DNA of 64,000 nt from Polymorphobacter fuscus (GTDB lineage Bacteria > Pseudomonadota > Alphaproteobacteria > Sphingomonadales > Sphingomonadaceae). The notes beneath the pieces are model-generated. The model was given only the letters and a program-made list of their open reading frames with translations. It had not been told where the DNA came from and ran no database searches. Made by a program: the position numbers and the translations under genes. The DNA lies in contig NZ_JAATJI010000001.1 of the NCBI RefSeq assembly GCF_011927825.1, positions 310,001 through 374,000 of the forward strand. The letters are read 5' to 3'. Below are positions 35,901-43,351 of this stretch, in pieces. Position 1 is the first letter of the stretch, and every line of letters begins with the position of its first letter.

Positions 35901-36473
35901 GCCGTGGTCTTGTCGGTCGTGTCGCAAACGCTGCGGATCGGATCGGTCCCCGACCCGATCCGGATGGACATCGAAGGGCGGATCATGGCGATTGCCCGGG
36001 CGCACAATCTCGTCGCCGACCAGGGCGGGGTGGCCAGTTCGCTGCGCGAACTGTTCCGGACCGAGCTTGAGCCCTTTGTCCAGAACAGCAATATCACGCT
36101 GACCGGCCCCGATGTATCGCTGACATCCAACGCCAGCCTGATCGTCGCGCTCGCGGTCCATGAATTGACGACCAATGCCACCAAATATGGCGCCCTGTCG
36201 GTCGCGGAAGGCGTGCTCGCTATCGACTGGACGGCCGCCGCCGACGATTCCGGATCGCGATTGTCCATCGTCTGGCAGGAGCATGGCGGGCCTGTCGTCG
36301 CAGCCCCGGCGCGGCGCGGCTTCGGCACGAAACTGATCGAGCTGAGCCTTGTTCGCGGGCTCGGCGCGAAGGTCGAACGCACGTTCGCGCCCGAGGGCGT
36401 GCGCTGCCAGATCACCCTGCCGCTGTCGCCGGAGGTGGGAAGCTTGCTGCCCCGCCCGGGCGACGAGACTTGA
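32925..36473 (+). CDS. CheB-CheR-PAS-PAS-HWE histidine kinase fusion
   Basis: A 1182-residue soluble signalling protein. Order: CheB-like esterase (about 25-210, IGASAGGLVAYQAF, LVQHLDPDHDS), CheR methyltransferase (about 220-480, SAM motif VWVAGCATGEEAYSLAI near 335), a PAS-like segment, a long repetitive coiled coil with NEELQSSNEE-type heptads (about 665-735), a PAS domain (735-850), a second PAS (855-980), then an HWE/HisKA_2 kinase with phospho-acceptor H986 in ELDHRVKNIL and the family WQEHGGP motif. There are no transmembrane segments. It probably couples methyl transfer or removal and a PAS signal to phosphorylation of the receiver encoded next. The stop overlaps that gene by 4 bases. 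Confidence 0.9.
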   Translation: MDEAMRPDGPTEVAVVEQPSDPVRADDRTAPPLIVGIGASAGGLVAYQAFFAAMPADSGMAFVLVQHLDPDHDSALADILGEATTMPVTKAVDGTVPKANTVTVIPPNAILKIENGILQIAKPVSATARRSSVDTFLVSLAQDQGENAVGIILAGYGSDGTIGIAAIKEAGGITFSEAAFDHHAKLGMPQSAADGGFVDNVLPVEAMPAALLEHIAYRGKVASPGGVPAPENPALEAQLVTICAVLHSRLGRDFGQYKNSTMLRRVRRRMQVLRIDEPSEYVEQLRQLPDEPQLLFREILIGVTRFFRDPDLFEALADSVIAELVTKGDPSLPVRVWVAGCATGEEAYSLAILFKEACLYLDSPRQVVIFATDVDDRAIAFARSGLYPDIIEADISRERLDHHFVKEGQRYRVAKHIRDLCVFSTHDLVKDPPFSKLDLVTCRNLLIYFETQLQQRVVAMFHYGLKAGGKLWLGPSETIANGTRLFKAADKRSRIYDRIDTTPVLLRPPARARAMTPDTRAIASPVSELDAEANRILAHYAPAYMIVDSQNEILRFSGSLTRYLEPMSGGASLNLSRLLHPDLRAPARTLLKRAADDGSRVQEQVPFRLDGRAELVNIIVEPMGDGSAGPRHVLLAFQDVVQSAPGRTPGPGASADDVPHGELLAAREKLQVVTEELETANEELQSSNEEFQSVNEELHSTVEELETSKEELQSINEELHTVNAELNNRADSLVRSNSDLANLFDSTSVATLFLDNDFRIRRFTPAVADVFNVQEGDEGRLITDFASRISGDALVADARVVLRDLTSIEREVDSDDGKSTFLLRIRPYRSLNNVIDGVSITLVDISERKHLDKARAHLAAIVESSEDAIISHDLDGLVTSWNHGAEKIYGYTSSEIIGQPMATLLAEAQLDEWPAYLARLRNGETLTNFDISRTTKDDRSIHLSLTISPICDDKGRIVGASAVARNIADRKAAEERAAMLMSELDHRVKNILAVVLSVVSQTLRIGSVPDPIRMDIEGRIMAIARAHNLVADQGGVASSLRELFRTELEPFVQNSNITLTGPDVSLTSNASLIVALAVHELTTNATKYGALSVAEGVLAIDWTAAADDSGSRLSIVWQEHGGPVVAAPARRGFGTKLIELSLVRGLGAKVERTFAPEGVRCQITLPLSPEVGSLLPRPGDET

Positions 36474-36862
36474 TTGCGGCCATCCCACCCCGCCTGCGCG
36501 TCCTCGTCATCGAGGACGAGCCGCTTGTGGCGATGAATATCGAGTTTTCGATCGAGGCGCTCGGCCACGACATGGTCGGGCCGATCGCCCGGCTGGACGA
36601 GGCCATGGCGGCTGCCAGCGGCGACGATTATGATTGCGCCGTGATCGACATCAACATCGTCGGCGGATCGAGCCATGAGGTTGCAGCCATCTTTGCCGCC
36701 AGGGCGCGACCGTTCATTCTGGCGTCGGGGTACAACGATCTTTCGCTGCCCGAGGCGCTGCGCAATCACAGCCGGTTGGTGAAGCCGTACACCAGCGACC
36801 AGCTCGAGCGCCAGTTGCTGCTGATGTTCACGCATTGCGGGGCCACTGCGCCGGCGGACTGA
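36470..36862 (+). CDS. Single-domain response regulator
   Basis: A 130-residue receiver domain with no output domain. The acidic pocket is IEDE (E15-D16), the phospho-acceptor D60 in CAVIDINIVGG, the switch serine S86 in LASGYND and the lysine K105 in RLVKPYTS. The start is a TTG overlapping the kinase stop (TTGA); no ATG precedes the domain. It is thus translationally coupled to the HWE kinase and is its likely partner, acting as a phosphate sink or by protein contact. Confidence 0.85.
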   Translation: MIAAIPPRLRVLVIEDEPLVAMNIEFSIEALGHDMVGPIARLDEAMAAASGDDYDCAVIDINIVGGSSHEVAAIFAARARPFILASGYNDLSLPEALRNHSRLVKPYTSDQLERQLLLMFTHCGATAPAD

Positions 36863-36966
36863 GCACCGCACACGGAAGAGTGGCCCGGCGCCCTTCCTTC
36901 GGGTCTCCCGCGCCGCCGCAGCGGCAGGCACAACGCCCGTCTGGAACAGCAGAGCAGGTGGTGGTC

Positions 36967-37335
36967 ATGCAGCGGGACGATCCGGATACGCCGAAGCTGC
37001 GCGACGCCGTCGGCACGGCCTTGTCCGTGGCGCGCGAGATCCTGTCCACGCGCTGGGTGCCCGGCGTGGCGGCGGGACCGGTCGACGACATGCGGCGCCG
37101 GCATCGCGAGCTTGCCCAGTCGCTCCACTGCATCACCATAGCCGCCGGCGCGGCCGGCCATTGGCTGGCGCGCGATGTGCCCGATCCCGCCGAAGCGACC
37201 GCCGCGCTTGCCGTACTCGTCGCCGCGGCGAACCGCGCCGGGACCCTGCAACCGGTTCCGGCCGAGGCTGCCAATTGCGCCCCGGGCCGCGACGTCATCG
37301 GCCGGCTTGTCCGCCTGGCCCCCGTCATCGCTTGA
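36967..37335 (+). CDS. Hypothetical protein between the two signalling modules
   Basis: A 122-residue soluble protein that I do not recognise. Third-position GC is high as in neighbouring genes, and an AGCAGGTGG-like ribosome-binding site precedes the ATG, which together support it being real. It is alanine-rich and largely helical, with MRRRHRELAQSLHCITIAAGA and PAEATAALAVLVAAANRAGT. No cysteine or histidine cluster, signal peptide or membrane segment is evident. It is co-oriented with the HWE kinase and receiver (105 bases downstream). Confidence 0.5.
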   Translation: MQRDDPDTPKLRDAVGTALSVAREILSTRWVPGVAAGPVDDMRRRHRELAQSLHCITIAAGAAGHWLARDVPDPAEATAALAVLVAAANRAGTLQPVPAEAANCAPGRDVIGRLVRLAPVIA

Positions 37336-37493
37336 CTCGACCGGCGCTGCCGTTCTCGGTGCCGTCCCGCTTCCCCCGGCGTTTTTGCTCGCAGCGGCGA
37401 CGGGTCCGCGCGGCATCGCACACGTCGAACCCACGCAACACGGCAAGCCGACTGAAGGGGCATCGCCTGGCAGGGACAATGCCATTTGTGCCG

Positions 37494-37521
37494 TTGAAAA
37501 AGGCCGACCCTGCTTTATGAA
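37494..37521 (+). promoter_or_regulatory. Candidate promoter of the 7TM sensor kinase gene
   Basis: TTGAAA (37494-37499) and TATGAA (37516-37521) are spaced by 16 bp, 44 bases before the GTG start. The surrounding 230-bp gap (37336-37565) holds no other gene. Confidence 0.35.
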
Positions 37522-37565
37522 GGACATGACATCGCATCCAAGACAGGCGGTGGTCGATCATCAGG

Positions 37566-39746
37566 GTGGGGGCCCGGCTGTTGTTGACTGGTCGGCCGAC
37601 CTTGGCCTTTGTGCTGGGCCTTGCCGCCCTGTTCGCCGTGGCGATCGCGACCGCGTTTCTGGCCCGGTCGTTGCCGAGCTACGGCCTTGATGTCCGGTCC
37701 GCCGCCGACGGGCCCATTTTCACCGCTCCCGCCGACGCCTCGCGCACGGCGTCGTTGCAACTGCTCCGCATCACCAGCCCGGCAACGGGAACCAGCCTCG
37801 CGCCATCGGGTGCCGACGACGCCGTTCGGCGCGGGGAGCGCCTGATCACGCCACAGGCGATGGCCAACCAGGACCTGCTTGCCGCCATGGCCGCGTCCGG
37901 TGACCTGTCGTTCCAGCTTCGTGGGCACGACGGCCGGACGGTGGAATGGCAGCGCGCGCGGCGGCCGACCACGCTCGGCTGGCCTTTCTGGATTGCGGCA
38001 TCCGCAGGGGTCGCCGGGGCGCTGTCGGCGCTCTGGATCCTGGTGCTGCGACCCCGTGATGCGTCGGCGCGTGCCATCGCCGCCACCGGGCTGGCGCTCT
38101 GCATCGCCGCGCTGCCCTTTGCCGTGCTGCAAAATGGCGAACTGATCGTCGGCGGCATCCTGTGGCGCCGGCTGGTGACGACCAACTGGTTCGGCGCCCA
38201 GCTCTTCGGGTCGGCGCTGATCTGCTATTTCGCCCTGTTCCCCCGGCCGCTCGGCACGCCCGGGCTGCGCCGTCTGGGGCTGGCGGTGCTGGCACTCGTC
38301 GCGCTTGCCCTTGTTCCGCTCGCGCAGGGCGGCCACCTGGCGTACGACGATATCGCGGTGTTGGTCAGCACCGATTTCCTGATCATCGTTGCGCTGGTCG
38401 TGGTGCAATGGCGTGCGTCCCGTGGCGATCCGCTGGGCCGCGCGGCGCTGCGGCTGGTCGGCAGCGCCACCGTCATCACCCTGGCGCTGTTCCTGCTGGT
38501 CACCTATCTGACGCCGCTGCTGGGTGCGCCGCCCGAATGGGCCGATCCGCTGGCGTTCGTCCTCATGCTGCCGCCGTTCATCGCCATCGCCATCGGGGTG
38601 ACGCGCGGCTGGATCTTCGATCTCGATCGTTGGGCGTGGCGGCTGATCGCGTCGGCATTGTCGCTGCTGCTGATCGTGGCGGTCGATGTGACCCTGCTCG
38701 TCGCGACCCAACTGGCGCCAGGCACGGCGACCACCGTCGCCATTGTCGTCGGTGGCGCGTTGTGGATCGTGTCGCGCCACAGTCTGCTCGAACGACTGTT
38801 CAGCCGGTCGCGTCGGGACGGCGCGCGGTTGCTGTCGCAAAGCGGCGAGATTGCGCTGGCGGTGACCGAAGCCGAGCGGTTCCAGCGGTGGAGCCAGGCG
38901 CTCGAAGACTGCTTTCGCCCGCTGTCGATCACGCCCGCCGACCATGTCGGTCCGGCGCGGCTGGAGGATGCCGGGGTGGCGATCCTTGTCGGCGCGCCAC
39001 CCTTCGGGCCGTCGCTTCGCCTTTACGCCGCCAACAAGGGCCGGGGCTTGTTCAACGGGCGCGATACGAGCCTTGTCGATTCGCTCTTGCTGTTGTGCGA
39101 ACAGACCGACGCGGCGCGGCAGGCTTATGATCGCGGCATGTACGAGGAGCGCGAGCGGATCGCCCGGGATCTTCACGACGATGTCGGGGGCCGGCTGGTG
39201 ACGAGCCTGCACCGCGACAGCCTCGACGACACGCGAGGCGATGTGCGCGACGCCATTCGCGAAATGCGGCAGTTGTTGACCGGGTTGCGCGGCGGTCGGC
39301 GCCATGTGTCGGACCTGGTGGCGCTTTGCCGGGTCGATGCAGGCGACCGGCTCGACGCCGCGGGCATCCGGCTCGCCTGGCCGATCATGCCGGCCGCCAC
39401 CGATCACCATGTCCGCTACTCGGTCTTTCGCGCCGTCGAGGCGACGCTGCGCGAGGCGGTCACCAACATCATCCGCCATGCGCGGGCGCAATCGGTGGCG
39501 GTCGATATTCGCGTGGCGATCTCGCAGGGGCGCCCGGCGCTGTTTGTCGACCTCAAGGACGATGGTTGCGGCCTGTCCGCCAACCATGCCGAGGGCCGCG
39601 GTCTGTTCAACATGCGCAGGCGCATTGCGGAGATCGGCGGCAGCTTCGCGATGCGGACGGGCGATGGCACGCAGATCACGCTGCGCGTCCCTCTCGACCT
39701 GCATTCCCCCAAACAGGGGGGCGGCGGGGTGCGAACACGATGGTAG
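37566..39746 (+). CDS. Membrane sensor histidine kinase, NarL/HisKA_3 type
   Basis: A 726-residue sensor kinase. After an N-terminal helix and a periplasmic segment (about 35-130), seven or so helices follow (about 135-400), forming a 7TM-like sensor region. A cytosolic region then leads to the HisKA_3 dimerisation box ERERIARDLHDDVGGRL with phospho-acceptor H537. The ATPase domain carries REAVTNIIRHA (N box), DDGCG (G1) and GRGLFNMRRRI (G2). The start is GTG at 37566: upstream in frame a stop occurs with no ATG between. It forms a two-component pair with the NarL-type regulator encoded immediately downstream. The signal is unknown. Confidence 0.88.
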   Translation: MGARLLLTGRPTLAFVLGLAALFAVAIATAFLARSLPSYGLDVRSAADGPIFTAPADASRTASLQLLRITSPATGTSLAPSGADDAVRRGERLITPQAMANQDLLAAMAASGDLSFQLRGHDGRTVEWQRARRPTTLGWPFWIAASAGVAGALSALWILVLRPRDASARAIAATGLALCIAALPFAVLQNGELIVGGILWRRLVTTNWFGAQLFGSALICYFALFPRPLGTPGLRRLGLAVLALVALALVPLAQGGHLAYDDIAVLVSTDFLIIVALVVVQWRASRGDPLGRAALRLVGSATVITLALFLLVTYLTPLLGAPPEWADPLAFVLMLPPFIAIAIGVTRGWIFDLDRWAWRLIASALSLLLIVAVDVTLLVATQLAPGTATTVAIVVGGALWIVSRHSLLERLFSRSRRDGARLLSQSGEIALAVTEAERFQRWSQALEDCFRPLSITPADHVGPARLEDAGVAILVGAPPFGPSLRLYAANKGRGLFNGRDTSLVDSLLLLCEQTDAARQAYDRGMYEERERIARDLHDDVGGRLVTSLHRDSLDDTRGDVRDAIREMRQLLTGLRGGRRHVSDLVALCRVDAGDRLDAAGIRLAWPIMPAATDHHVRYSVFRAVEATLREAVTNIIRHARAQSVAVDIRVAISQGRPALFVDLKDDGCGLSANHAEGRGLFNMRRRIAEIGGSFAMRTGDGTQITLRVPLDLHSPKQGGGGVRTRW

Positions 39747-39767
39747 CTGCAGCCAGGGGAGCATTGC

Positions 39768-39800
39768 ATGATCGCAGACGCGGCACCGGCAACGCGGTGA
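39768..39800 (+). CDS. Possible 10-codon leader ORF coupled to the response regulator
   Basis: A strong Shine-Dalgarno (AGGGGAG, 39755-39761) is followed at the right distance by ATG and the short frame MIADAAPATR. Its TGA overlaps the regulator's GTG start by GTGA. This strong site is in a different frame from the regulator, so its likely use is translational coupling. A frameshift or chance are alternatives. Confidence 0.4.
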   Translation: MIADAAPATR

Positions 39801-40444
39801 TTTCCATCCTGATCCTGGAAGACATGGCGCCGACACGCGCCTGGCTCAACGCCCTGTTGCGCCGCATCTATCCCGATGCCGATATCGCCGACTGTGCCTC
39901 GCTGCGAACCGGCCGCGAATGGCTTGCGCGGCAGGAGCCCGGCGGCGACATCCTGTGCCTGATCGACCTCGGCCTGCCGGACGGGTCGGGCGTCGATCTG
40001 ATCCGCGCCCTGCGACAGAAACTGCCCGACGCCCGCATCGTCGTGTCGACGATGTACGATGACGATGGCCATGTCCTTGCCGCGCTGGCGGCCGGTGCCA
40101 CCGGCTATTTGTTGAAAGACGAGGACAGCATGGCGATCGAAGCGCGCCTGCATGCCATGGACCGCGGCGAGGTGCCGATGAGCCCCAGCATCTCGCGGCG
40201 CATTCTGGAGCATTTTCGCGCCAAGGCGAATTTCATCGCGGCGGGAACGGACGTGGCGCTGACCCCGCGCGAGGAAGATGTGCTGCGGCTGATCGGGCGC
40301 GGGTTGAAAGTGTCCGAAGCGGCAGCGTCGCTGGGCATCAGCCCCCAGACCGCGGCGGGTTACATCAAGTCGATCTATCGCAAGCTCGACGTCAACACGC
40401 GCGCGGAAGTCGCGCTCGAAGCGGCCCGACGCGGCCTTGTCTGA
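39797..40444 (+). CDS. NarL/FixJ family response regulator
   Basis: A 215-residue regulator with an N-terminal receiver domain (acidic pair E8-D9, phospho-acceptor D57 in CLIDLGLPDGSG, lysine K107 in YLLKDED) and a C-terminal LuxR-type helix-turn-helix (LTPREEDVLRLIGRGLKVSE, then SPQTAAGYIKSIYRKLDVNT). Start choice is uncertain: GTG at 39797 puts the receiver at the very N-terminus and overlaps a short leader ORF with a strong ribosome-binding site; an ATG at 39740, inside the kinase 3' end, would add 19 basic residues. It is the cognate partner of the 7TM kinase. A GC hairpin terminator follows. Confidence 0.88.
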   Translation: MISILILEDMAPTRAWLNALLRRIYPDADIADCASLRTGREWLARQEPGGDILCLIDLGLPDGSGVDLIRALRQKLPDARIVVSTMYDDDGHVLAALAAGATGYLLKDEDSMAIEARLHAMDRGEVPMSPSISRRILEHFRAKANFIAAGTDVALTPREEDVLRLIGRGLKVSEAAASLGISPQTAAGYIKSIYRKLDVNTRAEVALEAARRGLV

Positions 40445-40447
40445 GAA

Positions 40448-40462
40448 CCCCCGCTTCGGGGG
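40448..40462 (+). terminator. Terminator after the two-component operon
   Basis: CCCCCG-CTT-CGGGGG forms a perfect 6-bp GC stem starting 3 bases after the regulator stop. It lacks a long T-run but is the only structured element before the next gene. Confidence 0.55.
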
Positions 40463-40557
40463 GCTGCTGCCGTGTTAATTCCCTGCAAAGGCTGATGTAC
40501 CGGCCGCTACCAGCCGGTTGCATTCGGCCATCTACGACCAACAGGGGAACTACCATC

Positions 40558-41403
40558 ATGAAATTGCTCGGGGTCGCGATCGCGGCCACACTTGCGCTGT
40601 CCGCCATGCCCGCCCTTGCCGAACCGCTCGCTCCGGGCTTTTCGGCAAATGCGCTGCCGCGCAACGATGATGGCGCCACCGGCGCCGTGGCGCTCGGCTT
40701 CAGCGCCAACTACTTCGGCAACGTCTATTCGACCGCCTATGTCAGCAACAATGGCTATCTGACCTTCAACGGCGGGCAGGGGACCTATACCCCCAGTGGT
40801 CTCGGCAGTGGCTATAGCGGCCAGCCGATTATCGCCGCCTTCTTCGCTGACGTGGACACACGCGGCGCCGCCTCCGCGCTGACCACCTACGGCACCGGCA
40901 CCTACCAGGGCTATAATGCCTTTGGCGCGACCTGGGCCGGGGTCGGCTATTTTGCGTCGCAGACGAACAAGCTCAACGACTTCCAGATCATCCTGACCGA
41001 CCGGTCGGATACCGGCGCCGGCAACTTCGACATCTTCTTCAACTATGACCGGATCGAATGGGAAACGGGCAACGCGAGCGGCGGCAGCAACGGTCTCGGC
41101 GGGATTTCCGCCGCTGTCGGCTATAATGCCGGCACCGGCAACCAGCCGAACACCTTCTTCGAGCTTGCCGGGTCGCGTGTTCCGGGCAGCTTCCTCGATA
41201 CCGGCAGCGCGCCGCTGATCAACACCACCAACAATGGCGTCGCCGGGCAGCTGCAGTTCAGCGTTCGCAACGGCAGCGTGTTGCCGCCCGTGCTTCCCGG
41301 CGCTGTCCCGGAACCGGCGACATGGGCCATGCTCATCGGCGGGTTCGGCATGGTCGGTGGCGCCATGCGGCGTCGCCGGCCGCTTGCCGGTCACCTCGTC
41401 TAG
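40558..41403 (+). CDS. NIDO-domain protein with PEP-CTERM sorting signal
   Basis: A 281-residue secreted protein. The signal peptide ends in AMPALAE (about residue 21). The body matches the nidogen-like NIDO domain: VSNNGYLTFNGG, IIAAFFADVDTRG, FQIILTDRSDTGAGNFDIFF and DRIEWETG. The C-terminus has VPEPATWAMLI, a hydrophobic run and MRRRR, the exosortase-recognised signal. It is probably an extracellular matrix or surface protein. The ATG at 40558 directly precedes the signal peptide, and CAGGGGAAC lies upstream. A 20-bp perfect hairpin follows the gene. Confidence 0.87.
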   Translation: MKLLGVAIAATLALSAMPALAEPLAPGFSANALPRNDDGATGAVALGFSANYFGNVYSTAYVSNNGYLTFNGGQGTYTPSGLGSGYSGQPIIAAFFADVDTRGAASALTTYGTGTYQGYNAFGATWAGVGYFASQTNKLNDFQIILTDRSDTGAGNFDIFFNYDRIEWETGNASGGSNGLGGISAAVGYNAGTGNQPNTFFELAGSRVPGSFLDTGSAPLINTTNNGVAGQLQFSVRNGSVLPPVLPGAVPEPATWAMLIGGFGMVGGAMRRRRPLAGHLV

Positions 41404-41412
41404 CAATTGGCC

Positions 41413-41455
41413 GATGACCGGGCATTGCCGAAATCTTCGGCAATGCCCGGTCATC
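41413..41455 (+). terminator. Strong 20-bp hairpin after the NIDO gene
   Basis: A perfect 20-bp inverted repeat with a 3-base ATC loop (arms 41413-41432 and 41436-41455) begins 10 bases after the NIDO stop. There is no T-run, but the stem is very stable and is likely to stop transcription or protect the 3' end. Confidence 0.65.
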
Positions 41456-41544
41456 CTTGCGCAAGATCGATCCGTGTCCATATCGAATTTTCTGGACGCG
41501 GCGCCGCGACCGGCGGATAATTGCCACGACCGGGGGGTAGGGCG

Positions 41545-42099
41545 ATGTCCAGATCAGCATTGGGGGCCGCTGTCGTGGCGTTGTTGGCCGTACCGCCGGT
41601 GCCCGCCCGGGCGCAATCCTGGTCGCCGCGTGACGCCGAAGGCGTCTGCAAGGATCAGCTGCGGCGGGATTACGGCATATCGAATACGCGGGGCGTGACC
41701 AGCAGCGAGCGGGGCAACGGCCGTTTTCAAGTGACCGGCCATGCCGACCGCGCAAACCAGGGAAACAACCAGACCGCCCGTTTCGACTGCTGGGTCGAGC
41801 GCGGTTCCGTGCGCAACGTCAACCTTGGCGATTGGGAGAAGCAATCGGGCAATGGCAGCGGCGATGCGGTCGCGGCGGTCGGCGCCGCGATCGTGCTGGG
41901 GGCCATCATCGCGGCGGCGACGTCGAAGAAAAAGAGCCACGAACATGATCGCTATCCGGATGGCTATCAGGACAACAACTATGGCAGCGACAGCTTCAGC
42001 CCCGCCGGCGGCATCACCTGCTATCGCCAGCAGCGCGCCTGTTTCGATGGCTACAACAATTACAATGCCGGCTGGACATCGCGTGAATTCGGCTACTGA
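41545..42099 (+). CDS. Hypothetical secreted protein with a glycine-rich hydrophobic segment
   Basis: A 184-residue protein of unknown function. A signal peptide (residues 1-24, ending ARAQ) precedes a region with two cysteines (GVCKDQLRRDYG and RFDCWVERGSVRNVNLGDW), which looks like a small beta domain. A hydrophobic segment (AVAAVGAAIVLGAIIAAATS) and a basic KKK follow, then a His/Asp/Asn/Tyr-rich tail with two more cysteines (ITCYRQQRACFDGYNNYN). It may be membrane-anchored in the envelope. GGGGGTAGGGCG precedes the ATG. It is 13 bases upstream of the next gene, so they are probably co-transcribed. Confidence 0.7.
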   Translation: MSRSALGAAVVALLAVPPVPARAQSWSPRDAEGVCKDQLRRDYGISNTRGVTSSERGNGRFQVTGHADRANQGNNQTARFDCWVERGSVRNVNLGDWEKQSGNGSGDAVAAVGAAIVLGAIIAAATSKKKSHEHDRYPDGYQDNNYGSDSFSPAGGITCYRQQRACFDGYNNYNAGWTSREFGY

Positions 42100-42112
42100 C
42101 GGGGGCTTGAAG

Positions 42113-42628
42113 ATGCGACTGCTGGCCCTTGCGGCGACCTTGATGGCGACGCCGCTCATGGCGCAGGCGCCGGCACCGCAGCCGGGCATCGTCGATCGCA
42201 CGGAGTTGCCGATTGCCAAGCCGATGACGCTGCCGCCGCGCACGGCACAGGAGGCAACCGACAAGTTCCTGGCGTCGAAGGCCCTGCTTGGGATTATGAA
42301 GCCGGTGTGGACCGACGAACAGATCGGCAAGATCGTCTTTATCGGCTGGCACAATGGCGCTGCCGCGCTGTGCGACGACCTGGAAGTTGATTCGGCCAAG
42401 ATGGCCAAGGCCGTGGCGGTGTTTGCGCCGCCGGCGACACCGCCGCTCGGAGCGGAAAGGACGGCGTTCCTGCACGACAATCTGGTTCTCGACATCGGCC
42501 TTGCCACCGGCTGGGTGATGGGCGGCAATTTCCGCGACCTGTCGACCTTCTGCGCCGCCGCCAGGGCCGAAATGGCGGCGATGCCCGCCGACCGGCATTT
42601 GTTCCACACCGCGACGCCGCCGAAATAG
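42113..42628 (+). CDS. Hypothetical secreted protein
   Basis: A 171-residue protein with a clear signal peptide (MRLLALAATLMATPLMAQAP). The mature part is a mix of helices with two cysteines (ALCDDLEVDSAKM and STFCAAARAEM), which may form a disulphide in the periplasm. I do not recognise the family. It is co-oriented with the preceding secreted protein and converges on moaE. Confidence 0.7.
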   Translation: MRLLALAATLMATPLMAQAPAPQPGIVDRTELPIAKPMTLPPRTAQEATDKFLASKALLGIMKPVWTDEQIGKIVFIGWHNGAAALCDDLEVDSAKMAKAVAVFAPPATPPLGAERTAFLHDNLVLDIGLATGWVMGGNFRDLSTFCAAARAEMAAMPADRHLFHTATPPK

Positions 42629-42646
42629 CCGGCGTCCGATCCCGCG

Positions 42647-43099
42647 CTAGGACCCGGCGTGCCAGCGTTCGGCGGCCATGTCGTCGCTTTGCTTGGCCGC
42701 GACCCAGTGGCGGCCATCGCCGCGCTCCTCGACCTTCCAGAACGGCGCCCGGGTTTTCAGCCAGTCCATGAGGAATTCTGCCGCGGCGAAGGCGGCGGCA
42801 CGATGGGCGCTGCTGATCGCGACGAGCACGATGGCCTCTCCCGGAAACATCCGCCCGTGGCGATGGATGACGACCCCCCCGAGCAGCGGCCAACGCGCTT
42901 CGGCCGCGGCGGCGATGGCGGCGAGTGCGCGCGCGGTCATCGCCGGATAATGTTCGAGCGTCAGCGACTGCAGGCCATCATCGGCGCGGACATGGCCGAC
43001 GAAGCTGACGACCGCACCGACATCGCTGCGCCCGGCGCTTAGTGCACCGGTTTCCTCGGCGATCGCGATAGGTTCCGGCTGGACCCGGACGCGGATCAT
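42647..43099 (-). CDS. moaE: Molybdopterin synthase catalytic subunit
   Basis: A 150-residue MoaE. It forms a heterotetramer with MoaD and inserts two sulphurs into cyclic pyranopterin monophosphate to make molybdopterin. Family blocks are GAVVSFVGHVR, LTLEHYPAMTARALAAIA, VVIHRHGRMFPGEAIVLVAISSAHRAAAF and, at the C-terminal side, APFWKVEE with the active-site lysine. It overlaps moaD by 4 bases (ATGA) and follows it in an operon with pgsA upstream. Confidence 0.95.
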   Translation of the reverse strand: MIRVRVQPEPIAIAEETGALSAGRSDVGAVVSFVGHVRADDGLQSLTLEHYPAMTARALAAIAAAAEARWPLLGGVVIHRHGRMFPGEAIVLVAISSAHRAAAFAAAEFLMDWLKTRAPFWKVEERGDGRHWVAAKQSDDMAAERWHAGS

Positions 43100-43347
43100 C
43101 CGCCGGTAACCGGCGGAAAGATGGCGATTTCGGCAGCGTCCGCGACGGGCGCATCGAGGCTGGCGAATTCCTGGTCGATGGCGACACGGATGGCGCTGCG
43201 GTCGGCGAGTGCTGCGGCATGACCGGGGGACCGCGCCGCCAGCCAGTCGAGCAGGTCAGCGACCGTCGCAATAGCGGCGGGCACCGCCAATTGTTCGCTG
43301 CCCGTGCCGATGCGTTCCCGCACCCAGGCGAAGTACAAAATGTCCAC
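43096..43347 (-). CDS. moaD: Molybdopterin synthase sulphur-carrier subunit
   Basis: An 83-residue ubiquitin-fold sulphur carrier ending in the required Gly-Gly (IFPPVTGG), the thiocarboxylation site. Typical core: ILYFAWVRERIGTGSEQLAVP. It donates sulphur to MoaE. Its start lies 4 bases after the pgsA stop, so pgsA-moaD-moaE form one operon, a common alphaproteobacterial order. Confidence 0.94.
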   Translation of the reverse strand: MDILYFAWVRERIGTGSEQLAVPAAIATVADLLDWLAARSPGHAAALADRSAIRVAIDQEFASLDAPVADAAEIAIFPPVTGG

Positions 43348-43351
43348 CGGG

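Noticed and set aside
37515-39836. 773-codon minus-strand frame opposite the 7TM kinase
   Set aside because: Low-complexity Arg/Gln-rich product, no ribosome-binding site, fully antisense to a kinase with clear motifs.
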